Assembly (NCBI GenBank): GCA_947568835.1
Contig: OX387610.1
Location: 7,341,501-7,405,500 of the forward strand
DNA from: Protonemura montana
Lineage: Eukaryota; Arthropoda; Insecta; Plecoptera; Nemouridae
Direction of reading: 5' to 3'
Length of the DNA: 64,000 nucleotides
A program made the position numbers and the translations under genes. Shown one piece after another: positions 21,540 through 34,000 of this stretch. Under the pieces are notes generated by a model. It was not told the origin of the DNA. It saw nothing but the letters and a program-made list of their open reading frames with translations, and did not search any database. Each line of letters begins with the position of its first letter. Position 1 is the stretch's first letter.

Positions 21540-24500
21540 ATGTTAGCTTCTTCCACAGCAATTTGCATTCTAACAACCACTTCAGCCACCAATGGACCAG
21601 TTGTCAAAGGCCAGTTATTGCAAGACCTCTAACAATTTGTCGCTATTTTGAAAACTCCCTGCAGAGATCAAACGTTGAATCAGGTTTTTTTTTTCCTGCC
21701 AGCTTATAATTCTTATAATTCTCCCAAGCAGCAATCCAGTCACATTGCTCCCAACGAAATAACTTGATAATATTTAATAAGAGTGGGTTTGCTAGGAAAG
21801 GGTCTTAAATTATAGCCTTGTCAACGAAATTTGGTATGAAATGATTGGCAACAAAGCCAGTGACAGCAAGCATTGTTTCATGGCAACTGCTCATTCCATT
21901 TTCAGGCTGATTTCTTTCAAATTACCTCTCACCAACCACAGGCACAAATAACAAAACATTTGATAATCAGTCAAAAGATAATTAACATTCAAAGCCCTCG
22001 TGCAACTCTTTTTCCTGGAAAACTAATACCAAGGTTTGCTGCTAGAGAAGAAAATGTATAGCCACTTATGTTGAACTTCAGTAATTAAAGTCACTTCATA
22101 AGTAGTCTAGATTTATTGGCTTGATTGGCTTAAGTTTTCTTATTATTTTTAAGGTTCAGCCCCAACTTATTCCTTCACTCTACATTCTGGATTGTCGTCA
22201 TCGGCGAGATGATGAACTTCAGTGCAGTTTACACTGTCAACCAAGCGATGCTCCAGAGTTCCCTGTACATGCCAAATCTGCGGAACTGGCAAATCTTCGG
22301 CGAACTTGTACGTAGACTCCCTTGGCTTGCGCAGGAATCTACGGCAGGACATGATATGGCGTAGTGGATTCTTGGTACACCACTAGTTTAGCAAAGCTAG
22401 AACGTCAGCTTTGTACAACCTGGTTAGCCAGGCTGTTTGCCAGGATTATTTCCCAGGAAAAATAGGGAGACTGTGGAGACAAGATGGACTAACTTACAAG
22501 AGGCTCTAAATAAATGGTGTATGATTCGAGAGGGGGGAACAAGATGTGTGTGAGAACAAGCTCCCAAGAGCGAGTCGTTGCACGATATGGCATCTTTGTC
22601 ACAGAGCAAAGCCTGCACCAAGATTAGGTTATTGCGTAACTTTGATCTAGCATTAACGTAATTCAAGCGAAAAAATTTCGGGCAAATGATAAATAATCAC
22701 TAAAAAAAATCCCTTTCATGGTTTTTTGGGTAAACTGCACTATCGCATCACTTCCTCTGACGCTTCGCTACTGATGGCAGGGCACTAGTAGCTCTTCATG
22801 TTTATTTGATTCTTGCAGTGCCCTTCACAGCTTTTTCTCAGTTGCCTCGTATTGTTTTATTTATTGATGTCGCTCAATTGCACTATCCAAAAACCAAAAG
22901 ACAACAAAGAACACCAACCATTGGCCACATTCCAAACAATTTCTTGTGTTGTGTTTCTCAATACTTAATTGTAGTAATTAGTAATTTCTCATATTGGCAT
23001 CAAAGGTCAAAACTGTACCTATATATGTATATATATAAGAGAGCCTAGAACTACAACCTATCTATCGAACTCCTGAGTTGTTCCAGGACTAATTCACAGC
23101 TTCCTTTGATTTTAGCATGGACCTGGATGGATTGTACAATGGTCCACACTTTGGATGGTCATCCAAACATCAGTTTTGCCTCGAGCTGTGCCGTCAATGA
23201 GGCGGTTGATCAGCGATGCATGGCGATGCGCAACTTGAAGAAATCAACCTTGTGAGTTGCTTCAGCAAAACTGGAAATTACATAAAAATTAAGAATATAT
23301 TGCCAAAACTTAAGGAATTGGGACAGGGTTAAAATGTTAATTCGTCTTTCAAGTTAGCTAATCATGGTTAAGCAATACTTTACTGACTTGCGTATAAGAT
23401 GGGACAAGTGACTGCTATTGAGATTAATGAGGATGTTGAGATTTATAAGAAGTATTCATCATGCTTAAAAACTTATAGACAGCATGAATAAGTAGACAAA
23501 TTTGATTGTGGTGAAGAAGGAAAGAGAGAGGAAGCACTACTTATTAGAAAATTATTAATAAATTAGCAAATATGCACTTTTTGAAAAATTTCTAGAATTT
23601 TCTAGAATTCAAAACTTTTTGGCAAGTTGCCTTTGCAATTGTTAGAGATATTGTGTGATAACATAAGAGAAATTTAATAAAAAAGTATAAGATTAGTTAG
23701 TTAGATGCTAAACTCGAGTTGAAAATTGTTGTAATATCTGCTAAAATTATAGCAACACTAATGGCATTTTCGACTGACATGCACGAGGTCAGGTTTGAAA
23801 ATTGTTCGATGAGGTCATGCTCTCCACCAGGTTCGCACCAGTTCTGAGCAAGAGCGCTCCCACCCGAACAAGCTGTCAGTGCATTCATTTGTTTTCCAAT
23901 TGCACCGTGCAAATTCTTCGAGCAAGACAAGTGCGCCAAGAGTTAGTCGAGAGCGAGAAATTCTGTCATTTGCACATGTAGATCGCTCCCAGTACACACC
24001 CGGAGTAGCCATTAAGATATGCCATTAGTTATGCATTGCATTTGCCATCGTAAAAATCAAGTACACATAATGTTTACAAACAAAATAAGGTACAAGCACC
24101 AATGAATGGGTCATGCAAATGGATCGAAACAAATTAGTAGTATTATTATTATTATTATTACGAACAATAATATACTCTCAAAAATTTTCACCAAAAACTG
24201 TACAAATTACTCACTGTATTAATTGTCTCCACTTTCCAGATGATCAGCAAGTCTGATCAAGTCCTCCTGCACTTTGTGATGCAAATCTCCGAGTCAGTTC
24301 CCGGTCTTCCGGGATTGTTTGTTGCCAGAGTCTTCAGTGCAGCTTTTACGTTAGACTACCTTTTGACAAGTTTTCATCTATCACTGTCATTCGGACTTCC
24401 CAGGAACTTTCCGTCCTTGGAAGCAATTGCCGCTGTTATATGCTTGAAAGAGCTGGAAACTAGATTAAGTACTACTGCAAACATGGAGGAATACTAGAGC
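21540..24500 (+). pseudogene. SLC5-type transporter relic psi0 (exon 7-like twice, exon 9-like)
   Basis: A truncated paralogue of the downstream transporters. 21600-21900 aligns with intron 6 of copies A and B (GCAAGACCTCTAaCAATT and GCAACAAAGCC). 22155-22295 is an open exon-7 copy of the A/B type (STFWIVVIGEMMNFSAV, VNQAMLQSS). 23117-23250 is a second, frame-broken exon 7 closer to copy D (starts AGCATGGACCTGGAT; compare 62511 in D). 24240-24350 is an exon-9 copy (MISKSDQVLLHFVMQISES, PGLPGLFVA) with its acceptor TTTCCAG but a damaged donor. Exons 1-6, 8 and 10-13 are absent, so no functional transporter can be made. Confidence 0.82.
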
Positions 24501-25010
24501 GATACCAACAGAAAACTTAACGTAGGCCTACACCTGACCCATCCCTCTCTCTACGCTACTTCCAGCCAATATCTACATGTTGGGTGGTCCAAATTCTAGA
24601 ATTGTAAAACAATCAACTCACTTGACACGGCAGCAGAAATCTGAGATTGTTCCATGCACTTCACAGTATCAACACCTATTCAAAAAAGTAATAAATCATT
24701 GTCTTAGCATACAGACTGATGTCTAAATTTTATAACTTTTACAATTTACGATGTTTGTTAATTAATCTGGTGGTTTCCAATGATGCCATTGAGGCAAAGG
24801 TTCATGTGATTACTGTATTTAGTTTAGCCTATTCGCAGCAGTTTGCCGTGTTCAAAACATCCCTGCAGCTGTATGTAGATTTAATTTTAGACAAAAAATT
24901 GCAAAATTTCAAAATGTAACTTCATAATTGTGCCAGTATAGATTTCTGTCACATCTAAAGTTAATTGAAACTGAGACATGAGTCTATTATTAATAATAAT
25001 TCTATTTCAG
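24501..25010 (+). promoter_or_regulatory. Upstream region of transporter A
   Basis: AT-rich DNA ending in TTCTATTTCAG, a splice acceptor 16 bases before the start codon of A. At least one non-coding 5' exon must therefore lie further upstream, but I cannot place it. No TATA or other promoter element is convincing. Confidence 0.4.
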
Positions 25011-25026
25011 TAACTTTTTGTTCAAA

Positions 25027-28000
25027 ATGGACACGACTCTCATGGTCTCGAAGCATTTCGCTGTCATCGACTACATCGTTTTTGGCTCTCTCCTTCTCTG
25101 CTCCGCTCTGATCGGGGTCTACTTTGGCTTCTTTGCAAAACAGAAACAGAACACAACAAAGGAATACCTGATGGGTGGAAAAAATATGGGAATATTTCCG
25201 GTCTCTATGTCACTCATTTCCAGGTAGAACTAGATTCTGGTCATCGGCATCTTCCATATATATCTTTTTTTTGGCTGCAGGGATGCAGCCTTTTGTTTGT
25301 TTTACTTTTTTTAACTTTGACTTATTTATAAGACATTGAAATTGCTATTGATAAATTAAACTGACAGGTACTTGGTATAGCTGAAGTGATATGTTGTAAT
25401 CAATGGAGAAAAGGAAGGAAGGAACTGAAAACTCTTAAAAACCATGATCATGCCTAGTAGTTGTCAACCAAAGTTTTTGTTGTCATTAAACTTCGTTACC
25501 GCACAGCACATGCGTTTGTGCACATTTCATTGGAGACTGAGATTGAGTAGTGGTTGAGTCCATGATTAAGTGATCGAGTTTCATCGATTGAGTAGGCAGT
25601 ATGTGCTTTTACTGTAAAATATAAGAGTGTTCTTTTACTCATTAAATAGGAAAAGATGTCTATTTGGTTCCCAATCCTAGATAATTGATCCTGATCGAGC
25701 TTAGACGGCTAGGCCAAAGTTAACAGAACACAATGACCAAGGCTAAAAAAGCTGGTTGGGAACTGCGATCGACGCAGAGAGGTGATAGGTTTTTAGTAAA
25801 AAAACTCGGACAACTAAGTAACTAAAACTTAGAACCAGCAGTAGGACAAGTTACCAATTATGTTTCTGCCAATTGTGACTAATTTATTTTTATTTCAGCT
25901 CTATATCGGCAATCTTCTTGCTTGGACTCCCGGCCGAAATATACGTTTTCGGTAGCCAGTTTTACATGTTAGCGTTTGGCCAACTTTGCACTTGCGCTAT
26001 CGTTGTACTTGTCTATCTCCCAGTTTTCTACAAGCTACAAATCACATCTAGCTATGAGGTAAAATGTCATCTGATTTCAATATGCAGAAATTGTTGGATT
26101 CATATAATACTTTTCTGGTCAGTTACAAATAAAATTACTTAAATTATTTTCAGTATTTGAAGCTCCGTTTTAGCCAGCCAGTGAGGACCTTTGGATCAGT
26201 GCTGTTTGTTTTGAATATGGTAAGTCACGTTTAAATTATATTATATGTGGCTTTTATCAGCTGTTATCTTACTTACCTCTTCATTGTTTTCAGTTCCTTT
26301 ACATCCCGATAGTAATCTACGTCCCAGCTTTGGCCTTCAACCAAGGTAGGCCAAAACTTGCAGTACTTTTTCTTATTGTTTTGTTGCGTGCACGTGACCT
26401 GTCAGCCTGATGAATTATCAGCTGGTAAAGTACCTTTCACCTTTATGATTGTTTTTAGACTCATGTCTACTTGATGTAACCTTAGCACAAGTTTTGACAA
26501 AAACTATTTGAACAGGGTTTTGAATGCTACGTAAAAAACAAAATTTCCCAACGTTTCATGACTTGTACCTGTTTCTTTTTCAAGGGTAAGAGCAGTCCTG
26601 ACAATTTTCCGAAAACAATACCTTTCACCTTGCTTGTCCAGGCCGCTGGATTGCGCATATGATATTTTTGGTCATGATTTTTGGTCTTTCATTGTCATGT
26701 ATTCCGCATTGCAAATTGGACATAAGACTCGATATAACTACCTTGCACGTACACACTAATTGGTCTAGTCTTTGATCTTTCCTTTGCCAGGACAGATTTT
26801 ATATTTGATTGTTATCTACAAGCTTGCCCCAGTTCTGCGTTAGAGCACTTCCACCAAAATACGTGATCACTAGCCACTATTTTATTTGTTTCCCCGATTA
26901 CATCGTTTAAATTTTTGGTTTGAGAAAAGTGCACCGGAACCTACTTGAAATCGAGAAACCCCGCCAGTAGAACATTGGAAAGTTTTACTGGGGCAGAGTC
27001 GCATCAAAACCATTGGGTGGACCCAAGTGCAGCTCTTTGAATACTCCATAAGATATAAGATAACTTCCACTTACCCATCTTTCGCGTTACATTTTACCAT
27101 GTGATTACGTTTATGCATTCGTGTTTTTTTTTCCCGTGCAGTTACTGGGATCAACTTGCACCATGTCACACCCATCGTATGCATTGTCTGCATATTTTAC
27201 ACAACAATTGTAAGCTCAAAATTTGTTAAGCATTACCATTTTTTTTTAGCCCAAAGCTGCATGTCGTTCAATGCGAACATCAGATAAAGCATTTGCAACG
27301 ATTCTAGATTTTATCTGACATTTTCTTCCCAGGGAGGGCTGAAGGCTGTCGTGTGGACCGACACGCTGCAGACTGTTTTGATGTACGGAGGCGTAACCAC
27401 GGTGATGATACTCGGAACGATGAAGGTCGGAGGACTCTCACAAGTGCTCGAGATTAATCGGCAATCAGATCGGCTCGAGTTCTTTAAGTAAGTAACCCAC
27501 TGAGTGAGTTCTTCTACTAAAATTATCTCTATATAAGTTGCTATTATACTGTTATTATATAAGTTTTAAGCAATATTGTGTGTTGTGTTGGTTGTAAGTT
27601 ACTTTTTAATAGTATTCATGTGGGTTCATACATAGTGTGCAAGATAGTGGTCATAGGCCTGATATTGCAAGACCTCTACCAATTAATCTCTATTTTAAGC
27701 ACTCACTGCAGATGTCAAACCTTACGCCGCGTTTTTTTTTCTGGCCAGCTAATATTTGTGTAGTTTTTCACGAGCAGCAATCCAGTCAGATCAATACAAA
27801 CCAAATAAGCGGGGAATTTTGAAATGAAATTAGTTTCCTAGGAAATGTGTCTGCTCATTTTCCAACAATTACTAAGTGTCAACTTAACATGCTACCAAAT
27901 TATTAGCAACAAAGCCAACAATGACTAGCATCATTTCATGGCAACAGTACATTTTATTTTCGGGCTACTTAAATAAACATAGCTAGCAAAGCAAAGACTC

Positions 28001-31000
28001 AATGTGACTACAAAAATACATTGTGTGTGTTTTGTTTGAAATTACCTGCCAAAAATTTGGAAAATAGCTGCTACGTTTTTAATTTATTTTTTTTAAATTC
28101 ATTAGCTAGATGGTTTGTTTTCAATTGATGTTCAAATGATATCAAAAGAAGCAGGACAGGCTACCCCTTTTAATTTAATTTTTTTAATATGTTCATTACA
28201 ACACGGCTTAAATAAAGTTTCCAATTCCATTATTGGAATTTGCATGCAAATATCCCCACAAAAATGTTATTTATACTTTACTTTTACCTTGTTTAGCCCT
28301 ATAAGAATCTTACGTTTCGTTTGCAGTTTTGACCCCAACCCAACCCTACGCTCTACGTTTTGGATTGTCGTCATTGGAGAGATGATGAACTTTAGCGCAG
28401 TTTGTGCTGTCAACCAAGCGATGGTACAGCGGTGTCTGTCAATGCCAAATCTGCGTCGGGCCAATTTGTAAGTAGACTTCGTTCTCGTTGTGACCAGACC
28501 TATGTGTCGCTTTCACAGAACACACCCTATGAGGCTATGAGTTGTAGACAGATAGATTTATTGAGTTTATCAAAACACTGTTTTCTTAACTTGCCACTGG
28601 TCAACTTTTGTCGGTGGATGACATACCTGACCAAGAAGGGAGGAGAGGAAACCCGGTGCCGACACGTAGCCTACCCATGTTGAAGAGCACCAAGGGAACC
28701 TTTACGTTCCTTCCGAAGGACAGTACAAAAAGAGGAATGAAGTTGCATGAAGTTGCTGTACTTACTTTTTTCCCTCCAACCTGTCTCCCAAACAAAACTG
28801 GTAATTATTACCTGACCCAGCGCAGAGTTGCTTAAATTCAGTGATCTCATTGATGGTTTCCAACGCGCCAAACCGCTTGGCCCCTAAGAGTTGCATAGTT
28901 AACTTTCAAAGGTGGGTTGTGGCTCATCGTGAATTTTGTATGGACTCCAATGTGTTTATAATAGTAGCAGGCATGTGGGTAACAGTATGATATATAAGAC
29001 ATTGCTGATCTTAAAACCCACTTATCTTTGATACAGCACCATCTTGATCCTGGGCATCGGCATGTTCTGCATTGTCTCTATGAGCTGCTACACCGGTCTC
29101 GTTATCCACGCTCTTTTCCGAGACTGCGATCCTGTCTCGACCAAGGTAAGCCGCCTAGCAAATGAAATTAAAATCAACTGGACTTCTTATTTCACAAATA
29201 CTTCAGTCTGATGTCAATAGTTTATTGATGTGCAAAAAGTGTATTCTATTCAGGGACTTGCTGAGCACACCAAAAAAGACTATTTATAAATTATATAATG
29301 ATAATAATGCATGTGGTCATTACTGACTATTTCTATTGATACTATTGATCTGATTTAATATCACATATTTTTACCATATTCTGTCTAATTTCAATTTCCA
29401 ATTTCAATTTATTACTTCATTTTGTCTTGAAAGCCCCAGTAGTTTTACATTCTGCTAGCTTCACCTCAATTGACAGCTGGAAAAGTTTAGTGCAGTCATT
29501 TAGGTATAGTCGTACCACCACAAGAATAGTTGTCATTAACTACAAAAATTAAAGGTGCTGCTAGGGAGAGTTACAATCATTTCGAGTAAATCGTTACCAA
29601 GTGTTGCTTGCCCATAACGCCTATAACCTTTAAACTCAATGGAATACGAGTAGGGTTGGGCCACGATGGGATGGGGACTAGAATACTCAATATTTGCTTA
29701 CTGAAGGTTATTTCGCTACTGTATTCATTTACAAGTTCTGTTTGGGAGAGAGGTTAGAGGGATGAAAGTTGGTACAGCAACCTCATTCGCCTTGCTTACC
29801 AACCTCTCGTCGGCATGGATTTGAAGAGGAATCCTGCTGTTCGAGCCGTACTAGTAATTCGGAAGAGATGAGAATGTGGTCCCCTTGGTGCTCTTCGACA
29901 GAAGTAGGCTACGTGCCAGCACTGGGCTTCCCCTCCTCCCGTCAAGCCTAGGTTAGGTCCATCATCATCCTCATCAACCTCTCATTTACTGACGCCATTA
30001 CACCAGTGCCAGTTGTCAAAACAGCGTGTCGCTAAACACTACAATTCAATCAATAATAAAGACGAGAAGCTTGCATAGAATAAAAGTTTTTTAACTTTTA
30101 AATAAAAGTATGTATGAGAGAAGCATGTAAGTAATTGTAAATTGACGGCCTGGGTTTACGTGTCGATGCCAGTCATGTAATAGATATCCATTTCGGTTGG
30201 CTGCTTGGGCCGGCCAACTGATTTTCTAGTTTGTTCAAAGTGTTTCAGAATCGATCAATTAGACGTTTGGAAGACTTGATGATTCTTAGTTAAAATGACA
30301 CCTAGCCAACCAAACGAACAAAATGACCTGTTCTATCGACTGCAGCAACTACTGCAGTCCTAGGCTAGGTCAGGGCCGCTATCGAGAGAACGCATGGGAA
30401 TAATTAATGCCAACACACACGCACACTTACACGCCAACTGACACAAGCATACTTAAACGCTGAGTGACACACGATTGCTTAAACGCAAACTACCACACGC
30501 ACTTATCTCGTAACTTGTAAGCCACCAACGCCAACTCGTCCGTAGACGCTTACATGTGGTCGCCGGAGCTAACGCAAACTGACACACGCACACTTAAATG
30601 ACAACTACTGCACGCGCACTTAAATGCTGACTACCACATGCACTTATCTCGCAATACGTAAGCCACCGACGCCAACTCGTCCGAAGACGCTTACATGTGG
30701 TCGCCGGAGCTAACGCAAACTGACACATGCACACTTAAATGTCAACTACCACACGCACTTGTATCGCAATACGTAAGCAACCGACGCCAACTCGTCCGAA
30801 GACGCTTACATGTGGTCGCCGGAGCTAACGCAAACTGACGTACACGCACCCTTAAATGTCAACTACCACACGCACTTATCTCGCAATACGTAAGCAACCG
30901 GCGCCAACTCATCCGAAGACGCTTACATGTGGTCGCCGGAGCTAACGCAAACTGACGCACGCGCACTTAAATGCTAACTACCACACGCACTTATCTCGCA

Positions 31001-34000
31001 ATACGTAAGCAACCGGCGCCAACTCATCCGAAGACGCTTACATGTGGTCGCCGGAGCTAACGCAAACTGACGTACACGCACACTTAAATGCTAACTACCA
31101 CACGCACACTTAAATGCTAACTACCACACGCACACTTAAATGCTAACTACCACACGCACACTTAAATGTCAACTACCACACGCACACTTAAATGCTGACT
31201 ACCACACGCACTTATCTCGCAATACGTAAGCCACCGGCGCCAACTCATCCGAAGACGCTTACATGTGGTCGCCGGAGCTAACGCAAACTGGAGCACGCGC
31301 ACTTAAATGCTAACTACCACACGCACACTTAAATGCTAACTACCACACGCACACTTAAATGCTAACTACCACACGCACACTTAAATCCTAACTACCACAC
31401 GCACACTTAAATGTCAACTACCACACGCACACTTAAATGCTGACTACCACACGCACTTATCTCGCAATACGTAAGCAACCGACGCCAACTCATCCGAAGA
31501 CGCTTACATGTGGTCGCCGGAGCTAACACAAACTGGAGCACGCGCACTTAAATGCTAACTACCACACGCACACTTAAATGTCAACTACCACACGCACACT
31601 TAAATGTCAACTACCACACGCACACTTAAATGTCAACTACCACACGCACACTTAAATGTCAACTACCACACGCACGTATCTCGTAATACGTAAGCCACCG
31701 ACGCCAACTCATCCGAAGACGCTTACATGTGGTCGCCGGAGCTAACGCAAACTGGAGCACGCGCACTTAAATGTCAACTACCACACGCACACTTAAATGT
31801 CAACTACCACACGCACTTATCTCGCAATACGTAAGCCACCGACGCCAACTCGTCCGAAAAAGACGCTTACATGTGGTCGCCGGAGCTAACGCAAACTGAC
31901 GCATGCACACTTAAATGCTAACTACCACACGCACACTTAAATGCTAACTACCACACGCACTTATCTCGCAATACGTAAGCCACCGGCGCCAACTCATCCG
32001 AAGACGCTTACATGTGGTCGCCGGAGCTAACGCAAACTGACGCACGCGCACTTAAATGTCAACTACCACACGCACTTACAAACGCTTGATCTACCACACG
32101 CAAAATTTCTCTCGCAATTGCAAAGATATCGATGGTTTATTTTATTTTTTTGATTTTTTTTATATAGAGTTAAATGTACTTTGGCGCTCATACCGCGTTG
32201 ACAACGAAGACGAAACTGAAAGAGTGAGCTGAGTTTACTCTGTTCCTTGCTCAAATTGTTACCCCTCCAACCCCTTCTCCCTAACTGCAACAGGTAATGA
32301 ACCAATCAAGGGCGTGCAGTAGTACCCCTCGTTGGTCCGACATGTTTGGGTTCTTGTGTAGATGGCGATGCTCAACGTATCCGGGGGGTGTGACAGAAAA
32401 TGCGGTGGGCATTTTACCTTTCCATACATTTTCTTCTGCGCCAAAAGGGGATTGTTTCACGTGGGTGTCTAAGAGCCGTGAGATTTGAATTGAAACAAAA
32501 CACTAAGCCAATTTGCGAAAAATATTTCTGAGAAGCGATAATTCCAGAGTAATTTAAGTCAAAACGGGATTTGATGCTGATAATTGACCAGGTGATGTTT
32601 TAAAAACACACCAGTGCGGAGATTCCAAAGAAAGTAGCATTTTCCAGTTGAAGACAAAGGCAGCAATATATTTTCACAACAATTTGAACGGGTGTATTTC
32701 GAAGGATGTATTTTCCAGCGATCTGCATTTTTTTTACACATTATTGCGATGACGAATGTATGAATGAGTTTTGCCCATTTCGCCGCAAGCAAAGTAAAAA
32801 TTCTTTCGTATCAGTCATCGATTGGCAGGGAACTGTGTCTAGGTTGAACTGTGTCTAGGTTGCTAGCACCTTTGCTTGGCGATAAGGTGAAGTTAGCAAA
32901 TCTAGCCAGTAATGACGGGAACAAAATCATCTACACTCGTCTATGCGTGATGACTAAATGTTTTGTTTTTATCATTAGGACCATTAATAACCTCTCAAAA
33001 ATTAATGTCCTGTTTGATCATCAATTTCCTAATTATAAAATACCCCGCTCATTGCAAGTGTTTGATATTTATATCAGAATCCGCTTGTTTTCTTTTTGTT
33101 TCTTTAGGCGCACAAATACCACGGTTATTATATCCTGCCTTGGCATCAAACTGTTTCTAGCACACTGCTGCCTTAGATTGATTGATTGAATTGTGGTTTA
33201 ACGACCTACTGTTTTGACAACTGGCCTTGTAGCACTGGTCTAATGGCGTCGGTGAATGAGTGGATAAGGATGGGACCACCGGCTTATCGTCCCTTCCAAA
33301 GGACGGTACGACTAGAACAGCAGGATTGCTCCATCGAGAGGGTCTTTGATCGAGAGGTTGATAATCAAGGCGAATGAAGTTGTACTAACTTTCATCTTTC
33401 CAATAGCTCTCTCGAACAGAAGTTGTCATGGGTATGATGGTCACCCATCCAAATCCTGACCCAGCGAAGTGTTGCTTACCTTCGGAGATTTCATGAGAAC
33501 CGGTTATTCCCACACGCCAAACGTTCCGTTTGTGAAGACTTTAACTGCCCTTCCCCCCCCCCCCCCCTTCCCCCCACAGTCATGGCTTACTCCATTCATC
33601 AGCAACGGATTTTGAAGAAGTCGGCAAGATGAAAAATGTAGGTGGTTTTTTTTCTTGTGCAGAGTTAGATTTCTGCATGGCGGTTGACAATCCTTCTTAA
33701 GACATGAATAAGCCCGTCAAAAAATCCCAGTAGCATTGAAAATATAGGTAAAAAAACCTTGAACGAGCTGGTCCTTCCCTCCTTTCCGTGTGTACCTGGC
33801 CTTTCGGCACCAATCATCCCCGTCAATCTGTCGAAGATTTGAATCATTGTAAGAAGTCCCTTGTCACTTAGGGGATTAAACAGACTGAGCACCTGCAAGC
33901 TTTTAGCTTCTGGTTATCATCAAATGTTAGCAGTAGTTGTAAAAGAAGTAAAATGTAGGAAATGTACTCACCCTTCTGTGAGTACCTGCCTATCCGGCCG

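Noticed and set aside
30400-32110. CRISPR-like alternation of repeats
   Set aside because: The 'spacers' are variants of one 26-base unit and a fixed backbone, the host is eukaryotic and the array is intronic. It is a satellite.
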